Positions 1-8,956 are shown, numbered from the stretch's first letter. The stretch is DNA of 64,000 bases from Superficieibacter sp. HKU1 (GCF_029319185.1 NZ_CP119754.1:2542001-2606000); one strand, 5' to 3'. Numbers and translations: made by a program. Notes: generated from the letters alone by a model not told the origin.

Positions 1-736
1 CGTCGAGCATCGTCCTCAGACGCTGCGGCTGGTGGTTAGTGACGTTATACACGCTTCCGGAACGCAGGGTTCGACGAGTTGCCAGTTCCATCGCGTATAC
101 CACGTTCTGCACAAAAGTCAGATCCAGCAGCGCTTCGCCGCCGCGCGGCAACCGCAGCACACCGTTATCCCGGCGCAGCTGTTGCAGCAGGCGCGGGACA
201 ATCACGTTGTCGTGCGGACCAAATAAACCGCGCGGGCGCAGTATGACCCAGGTTGTTGATGCAAAACGCGCCACCGCATCAGTGATGACCTGCTCGGCAG
301 CCTGTTTACTGTGGGCGTAATGGCTACTGAAACGCCGGGCGCGGTAATTTTCCGTCAAATCATAGTGATGCTGAAAATCAAAATATACAGCCGGGGTAGA
401 AATATGAATGAAGCGCGGAACCTGAACCGTGCCTGCCGCCTGCGCCAGGCGCTGCGTGACCTGCACGTTGGTGAGCCAGAAATCAGCCCGACGGCCCCAG
501 GGCGAAGATTTGGCCGCGCAGTGCCATACCGCATCGCAGCCTTCCACCAGCCGAATGCACTCCTCTACGCTCGCGGTGGTCAGATCGCGCGGCACAAAGG
601 TGGCGCCCATCCGCTGAAGCTGTTCGCCCTGCGCCGGGTTACGCCCGATAGCCACTACGTCATGCCCGGTCACAAGCAGATGCTCTGCCGCATTGCGTCC
701 CAGTCCGCTGGTGGCGCCCGTCAGCAGGATCTTCAC
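1..736 (-). CDS. NAD(P)-dependent epimerase/dehydratase (extended SDR), 3' end outside window
   Basis: Reading leftward from a GTG start that overlaps the TGA stop of the upstream synthase gene (GTGA), the frame stays open to the window edge, giving about 245 residues. The N-terminus reads VKILLTGATSGLGRNAAEHL, a Rossmann GxxGxxG nucleotide-binding motif, and a YAHSK sequence fits the SDR YxxxK catalytic pair. Family knowledge: extended SDRs of the epimerase/3-beta-hydroxysteroid dehydrogenase type reduce or oxidise sugar, steroid or beta-hydroxyacyl substrates. Translational coupling to a ketoacyl-synthase-III-like enzyme suggests it acts on that enzyme's product, for example as a ketoreductase (inference). 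The C-terminus is not visible. Confident about the fold; the substrate is unknown. Confidence 0.8.
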   Translation of the reverse strand, partial: MKILLTGATSGLGRNAAEHLLVTGHDVVAIGRNPAQGEQLQRMGATFVPRDLTTASVEECIRLVEGCDAVWHCAAKSSPWGRRADFWLTNVQVTQRLAQAAGTVQVPRFIHISTPAVYFDFQHHYDLTENYRARRFSSHYAHSKQAAEQVITDAVARFASTTWVILRPRGLFGPHDNVIVPRLLQQLRRDNGVLRLPRGGEALLDLTFVQNVVYAMELATRRTLRSGSVYNVTNHQPQRLRTMLD

Positions 737-1740
737 GGCAGAAATACCATGCCTGCCAGCGTCAGTCCCGCCGCCGTACCAATCAGCATCGCCGGCTGGC
801 CGCCAATCAACCGTCCACTTACCACCGCTTCATGTAGCGCGAAAGGAATGGACGCCGCCACCTGATTGCCATGATGCCGGTAAATATCAATCAATACCGA
901 TTCCGGCACGCGCAGTCGCCTGCGCATATGTTCGAGAGACAGGTGGCTGGCCTGATGCGGCACCACCGTGGCAAGATCCGCCAGCGTCACGCCGCTTTTT
1001 GCCAGCAGTCGGGCAAAGTAGTCGTCAATTAATGAAGAGGCGTAGCGAAACAGCGCTTTTCCCTGCATATGAAACAAAAAATCACTCTCGCTCATTCCTG
1101 CTCTGGGATTACGCCGCGTGCCGCCAGCGCGAATTTCGCACAGCTCGCTGCCGTCCGGGTACATCTCGATCAGACTCGCCATAATGCCGCTGGAGCCGTC
1201 GCCGCGTTCGACAATCGCACATGCGGCACCGTCGCCAAAAATCAGCGAGGATTCTTCATGCGCCCAGTCGATACCGCGGGAGGCAATGTCCGCAGATACA
1301 ATTGCAATGCGCCGGTATGCGCCGGTATTCAGCAATCCGCCAGCGACTTCCAGCGCGGAAATAAAACTGACGCAGCTGCTGTTAATATCAAAGCCCGCTA
1401 TGCCTGCAGGCATTCTGGCGGCTTTCAGAATATGGATGGCGCTACAGGGCAGCGCCTGAACGGCAATCGCCGAGGCGCAAATCAGTAAATCAATCGATGA
1501 GGGAGACAACGCTCCTGCGTTGAGGGCGTTATGCAGCGCCTGCGCCGCCAGCTCAGCCTGACTGGCGTCGTTAGTAACGTGGTAGCGCCAGGCAATACCC
1601 GAGCGTTTTTCCACATAGCCCGCTGGCTTGCCGAGCCGGATATCCAGCATTGATGAGGTAATACGCTCCGTTGGTAGCGCGGTGCCCGTTGAGACGATTT
1701 TTAGCGCGACGGTAACGCCAGGGCGGGTCGAATACTCCAT
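733..1740 (-). CDS. 3-oxoacyl-ACP synthase III (FabH/KASIII)-like condensing enzyme
   Basis: 335 residues from the chosen ATG (MEYSTRPG), which has an AGGAAG sequence about ten bases upstream; in-frame ATGs further upstream lie next to the narI terminator and are less likely. The thiolase-fold triad is visible: Cys near residue 123 in SSCVSF, His near 262 in VVPHQASH, Asn near 292 in HGNQVAASIP. It therefore carries the Cys-His-Asn set of decarboxylating or Claisen-condensing KASIII enzymes. It is not the housekeeping fabH by context, since fab genes are absent around it. The stop overlaps the start of an SDR gene, so the two form an operon that runs out of the window. It could be a secondary-metabolite starter-unit synthase or an OleA-like enzyme; substrate unknown. 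Confidence 0.8.
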   Translation of the reverse strand: MEYSTRPGVTVALKIVSTGTALPTERITSSMLDIRLGKPAGYVEKRSGIAWRYHVTNDASQAELAAQALHNALNAGALSPSSIDLLICASAIAVQALPCSAIHILKAARMPAGIAGFDINSSCVSFISALEVAGGLLNTGAYRRIAIVSADIASRGIDWAHEESSLIFGDGAACAIVERGDGSSGIMASLIEMYPDGSELCEIRAGGTRRNPRAGMSESDFLFHMQGKALFRYASSLIDDYFARLLAKSGVTLADLATVVPHQASHLSLEHMRRRLRVPESVLIDIYRHHGNQVAASIPFALHEAVVSGRLIGGQPAMLIGTAAGLTLAGMVFLP

Positions 1741-1792
1741 TATACGTTCACTTCCTGATTCCACGATGCGCATCATGATATAAATAAAACGC

Positions 1793-1826
1793 AAAAAAAA
1801 CCCAGGAATATTTGTTCCTGGGTTTT
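1793..1826 (-). terminator. Rho-independent terminator after narI
   Basis: An 8-bp perfect stem (CCCAGGAA/TTCCTGGG, 1801-1808 with 1815-1822) encloses a six-base loop. On the minus strand it is followed by a run of eight T. It sits directly after the narI stop and would end the narGHJI transcript. Confidence 0.85.
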
Positions 1827-1844
1827 GCGACGCTATGCCGTTAA

Positions 1845-2522
1845 TCAGCGGCGGGCGCGGACTATCTGGTATTTACGCGTCAGATACTCCACCGGCGCAC
1901 TCCAGATATGGACCAGTCGGGAGAACGGAAACAGCAGGAACAATGTCATCCCCAGCACCAGGTGAACGCGGAAAATAAACGCCACGCCCTCGAGGTGGGA
2001 AGACGCGCCACCGTGGAATGTCACCACCGATTGCGCCCAGCCCACCAGCTTCATCATCTCGCTACCGTCCATATGTTGAGCGGAGAACGGAATGGTCAGC
2101 AGACCGAGGGCGCACTGCACCATCAGCAGGGTGAGGATCAGAATATCCGCCCCGGTGGTGGTCGCCCGGACACGCGGGCTGAACAGGCGGCGCTTCAGCA
2201 GCAGCAGGCCGCCAACCAGAGTCATTACGCCGCAGGCACCGCCGGCAATCATCGCCATTTTCTGCTTCACGTCGAGGGGTAAGAAGCCTTCATACATCCA
2301 GTGCGGGGTGAGCATGCCCAGCAGGTGCCCGGCAAAAATCCCGAGGATGCCAAAGTGGAACAGGTTTGACGCCATGTTCATGCCTTTACGATCCAGCATC
2401 TGACTGGAGCCGGCGCGCCAGCTGTACTGACCGTAGTCATAGCGCAGCCAGCTACCCACCAAAAATACCGTACCCGCAATGTAGGGGTAGATATCGAAGA
2501 AAAACGTGGTCAGAAATTGCAT
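1845..2522 (-). CDS. narI: Respiratory nitrate reductase 1 gamma subunit (cytochrome b)
   Basis: 225 residues, the same length as E. coli NarI and very similar along its whole length. NarI is the membrane di-heme cytochrome b that oxidises quinol and passes electrons to NarH. Five hydrophobic segments are apparent, and the heme-ligand region SNLFHFGILGIFAGH plus C-terminal His residues (FRVHLVLG, LVHIWS) are present. The start codon overlaps the narJ stop by one base, the normal nar operon arrangement. The protein looks intact, but the catalytic subunit gene narG is truncated upstream, so NarI probably has no working partner here (inference). Confidence 0.97.
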   Translation of the reverse strand: MQFLTTFFFDIYPYIAGTVFLVGSWLRYDYGQYSWRAGSSQMLDRKGMNMASNLFHFGILGIFAGHLLGMLTPHWMYEGFLPLDVKQKMAMIAGGACGVMTLVGGLLLLKRRLFSPRVRATTTGADILILTLLMVQCALGLLTIPFSAQHMDGSEMMKLVGWAQSVVTFHGGASSHLEGVAFIFRVHLVLGMTLFLLFPFSRLVHIWSAPVEYLTRKYQIVRARR

Positions 2523-3232
2523 TATTGCTGTCCTCCAGTGGAGAGATTCAGATATTGCGGAGCAACGGCACCGGCAAAACGACGCTGGTGGTCGGAGATT
2601 TCCGACTCACCGCAGCCCTGGTCGGCAAAGAACTTCACCTGTTCCTCTTCCCAGACGGCGTCCAGCGCCTGCGGCGTATCGTCGCGGGCTTCATCGGCGA
2701 TCTTCTCGGCCACTTTTGCGTTATCAATCGCGGTATTCGCCAGCTTCAGCAGCAAATCGAACAATACGGCGTAGCGGCTTTCCCGCTGCCCGAGGCGCGC
2801 GCTTAACAACGCCAGGATCGGCGCAATATCCTGCAAGCCCCCCAGTGCCTCGCTCACCGGCAGCTGTGCCAGATATTCGAGATACAGCGGCAGGTGATCC
2901 GGCAGTTCACGACTGTCGAGATGCAGGCCGTGACGCTCGTACTGCGCCAGCAAATCGACCATCGCCTGACCACGGTCGCGGGATTCACCATGAACGTGCT
3001 CAAACAGCAGCAGCGAGGTGGCGCGACCGCGATCGAACAACTCGCTGTAGGCGGATTGCACATCGAGCAGATCCTGCCCGGTTAAGTCGCGCAGGAAAAT
3101 GCCCAGTGTGTGCGCGTCTTCTTTGCTGAGATTTTCCGACGCGGCCAGCGCATCAAACAACTCCTGCTGATGCTGCCACAGGGCAGCATCCGGGTATTCG
3201 AGCAGGCGCGAAACAATGACGAGTTCAATCAT
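2522..3232 (-). CDS. narJ: Nitrate reductase molybdenum cofactor assembly chaperone
   Basis: 236 residues, the family length. NarJ is a cytoplasmic TorD-family chaperone that binds the NarG N-terminus, helps insert Mo-bisMGD and delays membrane anchoring of NarGH. The sequence is all-helical in character and acidic. Its ATG overlaps the narH stop by four bases, giving translational coupling. Because the remaining narG lacks its N-terminal part, the known NarJ binding site is missing from this genome region. Confidence 0.96.
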   Translation of the reverse strand: MIELVIVSRLLEYPDAALWQHQQELFDALAASENLSKEDAHTLGIFLRDLTGQDLLDVQSAYSELFDRGRATSLLLFEHVHGESRDRGQAMVDLLAQYERHGLHLDSRELPDHLPLYLEYLAQLPVSEALGGLQDIAPILALLSARLGQRESRYAVLFDLLLKLANTAIDNAKVAEKIADEARDDTPQALDAVWEEEQVKFFADQGCGESEISDHQRRFAGAVAPQYLNLSTGGQQ

Positions 3233-4764
3233 TGGTGCGGCTCCGTTCTGGTGGTCACATCAATGGCATCGATGCGACGGCTGTTAAACAGGTTAAATTT
3301 GCTGTCGGAACCGTGGCAGCCGTCACCGAAGGTGAAGCCGCAGCCGCTTTTCTCCGGGAAAGCGTCGCGCGCCAGTTCACGATGGCTGCTCGGGATCACA
3401 AAGCGATCTTCGTAGTTGGCAATCGCCAGGTAGCGGTACATCTCCTGCGCCTGGGCTTCGCTTAACCCCACCTCTTCCAGCGCACGGGTATCCAGCTTGC
3501 CGTCCACGGTTTCTGCGCGTTTATAGTGACGCATCGCCAGCATCCGTTTCAGCGCCAGCAGCACCGGTTTGGTGTCGCCTGCGGTCAGCATATTTGCCAG
3601 GTATTCGACCGGGATACGCAGGCTGTCCACGTCCGGCAGAATACCGTTGCTGCCCAGCTCGCCCGCGTCAGCGGCGGACTGAATCGGTGACAGAGGCGGC
3701 ACGTACCAGACCATCGGCAGCGTGCGGTATTCCGGGTGCAGCGGCAGCGCCAGCTTCCAGTCCATCGCCATTTTGTACACCGGCGACTGCTGCGCGGCGT
3801 CAATCACGCTCTGCGGCACGCCGTCTTTCAGCGCCTGGGCAATCACCGCCGGATCGTTCGGATTGAGGAAGATGCTGAGCTGACGCTCGTAAAGATCTTT
3901 CTCATTCTCGGTGCCCGCCGCCTGCTCAATGGCGTCGGCGTCATACAGCAGCACGCCGAGATAACGAATACGGCCCACGCAGGTTTCGGAACAGACGGTC
4001 GGCTGACCGGCTTCGATGCGCGGATAGCAGAAAATGCACTTCTCGGATTTGCCGCTCTTCCAGTTAAAGTAGATTTTTTTGTACGGGCAGCCGGTGATAC
4101 ACATCCGCCAGCCGCGGCACTTGTCCTGGTCGATCAGCACGATGCCGTCTTCTTCACGCTTGTAGATGGCGCCGCTCGGGCAGGTCGCGACGCACGCCGG
4201 GTTAAGGCAGTGCTCGCACAGGCGCGGCAGGTACATCATGAAGGTGTTTTCGAACTGGCCGTACATCGCCTTCTGCATATTCTGGAAGTTCTGATCTTTG
4301 GCGCGCTTCTCAAACTCACCGCCGAGGATCTCTTCCCAGTTCGGGCCGGTGGTGATTTTGTTCATCCGCTGGCCGGTGATCAGCGAGCGCGGACGGGCGA
4401 TCGGCTGATGCTTGCCTTCCGGCGCGTTGTGCAGGTGCTGATAGTCGTAGTCAAACGGCTCGTAGTAATCATCGATGCCCGGTAGATGCGGGTTAGCAAA
4501 GATTTTCCCCAGCAGCAGCGCGCGGTTGCCCATACGCGGTTGCAGTTTGCCGTTGATTTTACGGATCCAGCCGCCCTTCCACTTATCCTGATTTTCCCAC
4601 TGGTTCGGGTAGCCGGTGCCGGGTTTACTTTCGACGTTGTTAAACCACGCGTACTCCATCCCTTCGCGGCTGGTCCAGACGTTCTTACAGGTCACGGAAC
4701 AGGTGTGGCAGCCGATGCATTTATCAAGATTCAGCACCATGCCGACTTGTGAACGAATTTTCAT
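3229..4764 (-). CDS. narH: Respiratory nitrate reductase 1 beta subunit (iron-sulfur protein)
   Basis: 511 residues, full length. NarH carries one [3Fe-4S] and three [4Fe-4S] clusters that relay electrons from NarI heme to NarG. The four ferredoxin-like groups are visible: CIGCHTCSVTCKN near residue 16, CEHCLNPACVATCPSG, CRGWRMCITGCPYKK (the Trp replaces a Cys, as expected for the [3Fe-4S] cluster) and CIFCYPRI. The start overlaps the narG stop by four bases. The reading frame is intact although the upstream half of the operon is gone, so any expression would need read-through or a new promoter. Confidence 0.97.
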   Translation of the reverse strand: MKIRSQVGMVLNLDKCIGCHTCSVTCKNVWTSREGMEYAWFNNVESKPGTGYPNQWENQDKWKGGWIRKINGKLQPRMGNRALLLGKIFANPHLPGIDDYYEPFDYDYQHLHNAPEGKHQPIARPRSLITGQRMNKITTGPNWEEILGGEFEKRAKDQNFQNMQKAMYGQFENTFMMYLPRLCEHCLNPACVATCPSGAIYKREEDGIVLIDQDKCRGWRMCITGCPYKKIYFNWKSGKSEKCIFCYPRIEAGQPTVCSETCVGRIRYLGVLLYDADAIEQAAGTENEKDLYERQLSIFLNPNDPAVIAQALKDGVPQSVIDAAQQSPVYKMAMDWKLALPLHPEYRTLPMVWYVPPLSPIQSAADAGELGSNGILPDVDSLRIPVEYLANMLTAGDTKPVLLALKRMLAMRHYKRAETVDGKLDTRALEEVGLSEAQAQEMYRYLAIANYEDRFVIPSSHRELARDAFPEKSGCGFTFGDGCHGSDSKFNLFNSRRIDAIDVTTRTEPHQ

Positions 4765-5945
4765 TTTACGCCCTCCTGTACCTGGTCATTGCCTTCGCCA
4801 TCCAGCCAGTTAATGTTTTTCATTTTGCGTACCACCACGAACTCATCGCGGTTAGAGCCAACGGTGCCGTAGTAGTTGAAGCCGTAAGCCAGCTGCGCGT
4901 AGCCGCCGATCATATGGGTCGGTTTCGGGCTGATACGGGTGACCGAGTTATGGATGCCGCCGCGCTGGCCGGTGATTTCCGACCCTGGCAGATTCACGAT
5001 ACGCTCCTGCGCGTGGTACATCATGGTCATGCCGGACGGTACACGCTGGCTCACTACCGCACGGGCGGTCAGTGCGCCGTTGCTGTTAAACACTTCGATC
5101 CAGTCGTTATCCTCAATCCCCAGCTCTTTGGCGTCGATTTCACTCATCCAGACAATCGGACCGCCGCGTGACAACGTCAGCATCAGCAGATTGTCGCTGT
5201 AAGTTGAGTGAATGCCCCATTTCTGGTGCGGCGTCAGGAAGTTCAGCGCTTTCTCCGGGTTACCGTTGGACTTCTCGCCCATCACCGCTTTTACCGAACG
5301 GGTATCAATGGGGGGACGGTACACCAGCAGGCTCTCGCCGAAGTCGCGCATCCACTGGTGATCCTGATACAGCTGTTGACGACCGGACAGGGTACGCCAC
5401 GGGATCAGCTCGTGAACGTTGGTATACCCGGCGTTGTAAGACACGTGCTCGTCTTCAAGACCGGACCAGGTCGGGCTGGAAATAATCTTGCGCGGCTGGG
5501 CCTGAATGTCGCGGAAGCGGATTTTTTCCTCTTCTTTATTGGTCGCCAGATGCGTATGGTCGCGGCCGGTGAACTCGCTCAGCGCTGCCCAGGCTTTGAC
5601 CGCCACCTTGCCGTTGGTTTCCGGGGCCAGGGTGAGGATCATCTCCGCCGCATCAATCGCCGTATTGAGCATCGGCTGGCCTTTGGCCGGGCCTTCCGCT
5701 TTGGTGTAGTTGAGCTTGCGCAGCAGATCCATTTCGCTCTGGGTGTTCCAGGCGATGCCTTTTCCGCCGTTACCGATTTTGTCCATCAGCGGACCGATGG
5801 AGGTAAAGCGTTCGTACGTCGCCGGATAATCACGCTCGACCGGAATAATGTGCGGCGCGGTTTTACCCGGGATCAGGTCACATTCGCCTTTTTTCCAGTC
5901 TTTCACGTCCAGCGGCTGCGCCAGTTCGGCGGCGGAATCGTGCTG
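4761..5945 (-). pseudogene. narG: narG remnant: C-terminal third of nitrate reductase alpha subunit
   Basis: The frame encodes 394 residues matching the C-terminus of E. coli NarG (about residues 854-1247 of 1247), from QHDSAAEL to the stop, then similarity ends abruptly at a join with narL. An in-frame GTG at 5904-5906 could be called as a start, but the product would lack the [4Fe-4S] cluster, the Mo-bisMGD catalytic domains and the NarJ-binding N-terminus. The part present shows no internal frameshift, so the deletion is probably recent (inference). The native narG promoter is absent. An assembly misjoin is the alternative explanation. Confidence 0.92.
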
Positions 5946-6328
5946 ATCACGAAGAAGATGTGGTCACGGCGCTGAAGCGCGGCGCGGACGGTTATCTGCT
6001 GAAAGACATGGAGCCGGAGGACCTGTTGAAAGCGCTTCAGCAGGCCGCTGCCGGAGAGATGGTACTTAGCGAGGCGTTAACCCCGGTGCTGGCCGCCAGC
6101 CTGCGGGCGAACCGGGCGACCTCCGACCGCGATGTTACCCAGTTAACCCCACGCGAGCGCGATATCCTGAAGCTCATCGCTCAGGGCCTGCCGAATAAAA
6201 TGATCGCCCGCCGTCTGGATATTACTGAGAGTACCGTGAAGGTTCATGTCAAACACATGCTGAAGAAAATGAAGCTCAAATCCCGCGTCGAGGCTGCCGT
6301 CTGGGTGCATCAGGAGCGTATATTTTAA
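5945..6328 (+). pseudogene. narL: narL remnant: receiver tail plus LuxR-type DNA-binding domain
   Basis: 127 codons match E. coli NarL from about residue 90 to its end at 216 (DHEEDVVTALKRG at the left edge, ending VHQERIF). The phosphoacceptor Asp59 and most of the receiver domain are missing. The LuxR-type helix-turn-helix is complete (LTPRERDILKLIAQG, then MIARRLDITESTVKVHVKHM). A GTG at 5960 or an ATG further in could start translation, but no convincing ribosome-binding site precedes them. narX and narK, which normally lie between narL and narG, are absent. If expressed, the isolated output domain could bind DNA without phosphorylation, as receiver-free NarL does in vitro (family knowledge); expression is not shown. 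Confidence 0.9.
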
Positions 6329-6333
6329 TCGCG

Positions 6334-7752
6334 CTACGGCATGTTCTCATTTTTGAACGCCACCAGCGGTTCGGTCAGCGCCAGCACGATCTCATTGGAT
6401 GAGACGCGCTGCCCGCGTTGATCTTCCACCGTTACCGCCAGTCTCCAGCGGTTTTCCGCACCCTCGGTATAATCCCACGCCGGCATAATAATGGTCCAGC
6501 CGTCGGCGGAGTTGCCGTTGGCCGGCGGCGTCAGGCTGAGCGGCTGCGTATCGCCCTGCCACTCCAGCGTTTTAATGCCAAAACTGCTGCGGATTTGTAA
6601 CTTAAGCGCCACCGTCTCGCCAGGCTTCAGATCCCACGGCGGGGTCGCCAGGTATACCGACAGCGTTTTACGCTGGCGCGATTCCATCACCGGCAATGTG
6701 CTTCGCTGTACTGCGTCGTAACGGCTGCCGCGCAGCGAGCGGCTGGCCGCCACTTCGTTGGCCTCAAGCTGCTTTTTCAGCGGCACGCCAAAGCGATAGT
6801 TAAGCTTCAGCCCGACATCGTTCTGACTGGCTCCACCCTCACCCTGTTTGTGCTGTGCGCTGAGCGTCACCAGCGGTACCGGGGTATAATCCAGCCCCAG
6901 TTTCACCGCCATCGGGTTATGTTCGCCCGTACCGTTGCTGAACAAATCCACGCTTTCACCAAAATACTGCTCTAGGCTGAGGCTGGTATTCAAATGCTGA
7001 TAAAACGGCAAACGGGCTGCGGCGGTCACGTCGTAACCGCGCGCCATCCGCTGCTGGAGGGTCATGGAGGTGTTGTGCCAGTTTTGCAGCGGTTCGTAAT
7101 AATTCGCCGACAGCCGCAGGTTTTCGCCCCACGCTTCCGCGCCCAGCCCGGCCCTTGACAGGTTTTCGTCAAGCAGGTTGTCATAAAAGGTGTTGTAGCC
7201 GAGCAGCCAGTGTCCGGCGGTCCAGCGCTGACCGATGCCCGCGTTAGTCACCAGTCCCTCGTCCTGGCGGGTGACGCCAAACTGGGTCCAGCTCAACCGA
7301 TGCTCAAGATCCTGCAACGGGAAAAACCAGCTACCGCGACTGCCGGAAAAGTCGCCCTCGTCATCAACGCGCAGCTCGACGCTGGCATTGGTGCCCGGTG
7401 CCAGCCAGCTCTGCAACTGCTGATTGACCTCGGAACTCAATGCGTCACGCGCCTGCCCGAGGGCAAACGTTCTGGCCTGCTCTCCGGCATCCAGCCCGTT
7501 ATCGGTCATACTCGCTTCGCCAAACGCCTTCGCCATTTCAGCGAGGCTTTTTTCACCTTCATGGGTGGGCTGGGCGAGACCTAAATCCGGCAGGCCATCC
7601 TGATTATTGTCCAGCGGATTTTTCGCCTGCTCGACGAATGCGCCCTGGGCATGCGCCACACCGCCTGCCAGTAGCAAGAGTAATGACGCGGGGGATAAAA
7701 AGAGGAATTCTCTGGACATTAACCTCGTAGAGGTAAAAGCAGGCAATGACAT
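6334..7752 (-). CDS. ychO: Invasin-like inverse autotransporter outer-membrane protein
   Basis: 472 residues, close to E. coli YchO (about 464) and in the same convergent position next to narL. The N-terminus has a hydrophobic signal peptide (SLLLLLAGGVAHAQ). The middle matches the intimin/invasin beta-barrel domain (GQRWTAGHWLLGYNTFYDNLL, then GLGAEAWGENLRLSANYY). The C-terminal part is a short passenger-like domain rather than a long adhesin. AAGG and AGGG lie just upstream of the ATG at 7752; a second ATG at 7719 is also possible. The family is linked to adhesion and surface properties in E. coli. It ends five bases from the narL stop. Confidence 0.9.
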   Translation of the reverse strand: MSLPAFTSTRLMSREFLFLSPASLLLLLAGGVAHAQGAFVEQAKNPLDNNQDGLPDLGLAQPTHEGEKSLAEMAKAFGEASMTDNGLDAGEQARTFALGQARDALSSEVNQQLQSWLAPGTNASVELRVDDEGDFSGSRGSWFFPLQDLEHRLSWTQFGVTRQDEGLVTNAGIGQRWTAGHWLLGYNTFYDNLLDENLSRAGLGAEAWGENLRLSANYYEPLQNWHNTSMTLQQRMARGYDVTAAARLPFYQHLNTSLSLEQYFGESVDLFSNGTGEHNPMAVKLGLDYTPVPLVTLSAQHKQGEGGASQNDVGLKLNYRFGVPLKKQLEANEVAASRSLRGSRYDAVQRSTLPVMESRQRKTLSVYLATPPWDLKPGETVALKLQIRSSFGIKTLEWQGDTQPLSLTPPANGNSADGWTIIMPAWDYTEGAENRWRLAVTVEDQRGQRVSSNEIVLALTEPLVAFKNENMP

Positions 7753-7872
7753 ACCCTTACCTTAGCCTTTTTCCTGCCGGTTTTCATCCCGGCACGAAAT
7801 TTCAGGAAAATCCCTAACCCTGCCGCTGCGGTTTAACTACAGTTAAGGCGTAACCTACCGGAGAGCATCATC

Positions 7873-8424
7873 ATGCTAACGACGCTGAAACCTTTATTGT
7901 GCGGCGCATTACTGATCTACGCGGGCGGCGCTGCGGCCGATTCGCTTTTTATGCTGCAATCTCCCGCCTTCGCCGACAACGGGATGATGGATAAAAAATT
8001 TGCCGGCAATGCCAAAGATAATCCTAACTGTACCGGTGAAAACAACTCTCCGCCGCTGGTGTGGAGCAATTTACCGCAGGAAACGAAAAGCCTGGCGCTG
8101 ATTGTTCACGATCCTGAAGGCGCAAAGGGATTAGGAGTGACGCATCTGGTGGCGTATAACATTCCCGCCTCGGCGGCCGGGTTTACGGCTAACGCGCTGC
8201 GCGACGGCAAAGGCTTTACCGGGGGTAAAAATACGCCGGGCAACAATCGCTGGCACGGCCCCTGCCCGCCCCCCGGCAGCGGCGCGCATCATTATACATT
8301 TACCCTTATCGCCACATCCCTCGCCCCCGACCTTCCGGAGGGATTAACCCGCGAACAGCTTTTCGACAAGTTGAAAGGTAAAACGCTGGCCGCCGCCGGA
8401 TTAATCGGGCGCTTCGGACAGTAG
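7873..8424 (+). CDS. Secreted YbhB/YbcL-family (PEBP-like) protein
   Basis: 183 residues with a signal peptide ending near AGGAAADS. The phosphatidylethanolamine-binding-protein signatures are present: an SPPLVWSNLP segment followed by LIVHDPEG, then NNRWHGPCPPPGSGAHHYTFTL split by a short linker. YbhB/YbcL proteins resemble Raf kinase inhibitor protein; the uropathogenic E. coli secreted form of YbcL modulates host neutrophil migration, but the function of most members is unknown. The ATG at 7873 follows a GGAGAG sequence. Divergent from ychO. Confidence 0.88.
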   Translation: MLTTLKPLLCGALLIYAGGAAADSLFMLQSPAFADNGMMDKKFAGNAKDNPNCTGENNSPPLVWSNLPQETKSLALIVHDPEGAKGLGVTHLVAYNIPASAAGFTANALRDGKGFTGGKNTPGNNRWHGPCPPPGSGAHHYTFTLIATSLAPDLPEGLTREQLFDKLKGKTLAAAGLIGRFGQ

Positions 8425-8496
8425 CGAGGATGTCATGCCTGCCTGTTTAGCGGTAGCATAGGGCATTCACCCCCTTCTCTGATAAGAGGAATAACG

Positions 8497-8850
8497 ATGC
8501 AACGCCTTGTGATTATCGCTAACGGAGCGGCTTACGGCAGCGAGTCGCTGTTTAATAGTCTGCGGCTGGCCATTGCCCTGCGTGAGCAACAGTCAGATCT
8601 GGATCTACGCCTGTTCCTGATGTCCGATGCCGTAACCGCAGGCCTGCGCGGACAAAAACCCGCGGAAGGCTATAACATTCAGCAAATGCTGGAAATTCTC
8701 ACTGCGCAGAACGTGCCGGTCAAACTGTGTAAAACCTGTACCGATGGCCGTGGAATAACGGCCCTGCCACTGATTGACGGCGTGGAAATCGGCACCCTTG
8801 TCGAGCTGGCAAACTGGACGCTGGAAGCCGACAAAGTATTAACCTTTTAA
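8497..8850 (+). CDS. ychN: DsrE-fold protein YchN
   Basis: 117 residues, the same length as E. coli YchN and nearly identical. It is a DsrE/DsrF-like fold protein known to form a hexamer; the role is not established. A conserved Cys pair is visible in KLCKTCTDGRG near residues 76-79, resembling the sulfur-relay Cys of DsrE proteins. AGAGGAATAACG precedes the ATG, a good ribosome-binding site. The chromosomal position between ychO and the cha genes is conserved with E. coli. Confidence 0.95.
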   Translation: MQRLVIIANGAAYGSESLFNSLRLAIALREQQSDLDLRLFLMSDAVTAGLRGQKPAEGYNIQQMLEILTAQNVPVKLCKTCTDGRGITALPLIDGVEIGTLVELANWTLEADKVLTF

Positions 8851-8898
8851 TTCTGTAGCGCTGCTTCATATTTTTTTCTTATGACTTAACTCAGAGCA

Positions 8899-8926
8899 TC
8901 AAGTTTACCTGCGGTGTTGCCGATAA
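8899..8926 (+). promoter_or_regulatory. Probable sigma-28 (FliA) promoter of the chemoreceptor gene
   Basis: TCAAGTTT at 8899-8906 and a perfect GCCGATAA at 8919-8926 resemble the FliA consensus TAAAGTTT-N11-GCCGATAA; the gap is 12 rather than 11. The position just upstream of a methyl-accepting chemotaxis gene supports the call. Confidence 0.65.
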
Positions 8927-8951
8927 ATTTCGAAACAACACCGCAGGTAAA
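8904..8951. repeat. 15-bp perfect inverted repeat around the sigma-28 -10 element
   Basis: TTTACCTGCGGTGTT (8904-8918) is exactly complementary to AACACCGCAGGTAAA (8937-8951). The 18-base spacer begins with the GCCGATAA -10 element. The right arm includes the AGG likely to serve as ribosome-binding site for the ATG at 8957. Confidence 0.9.
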
Positions 8952-8956
8952 TTACT

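Noticed and set aside
3736..4485. 249-residue open frame on the plus strand
   Set aside because: Antisense to narH, with no recognisable motif and composition typical of a complementary-strand shadow.
5904..5906. GTG start giving a 381-residue NarG-like protein
   Set aside because: The product would lack all cofactor-binding parts of NarG; the frame continues upstream in homology to the deletion joint, so it is a remnant.
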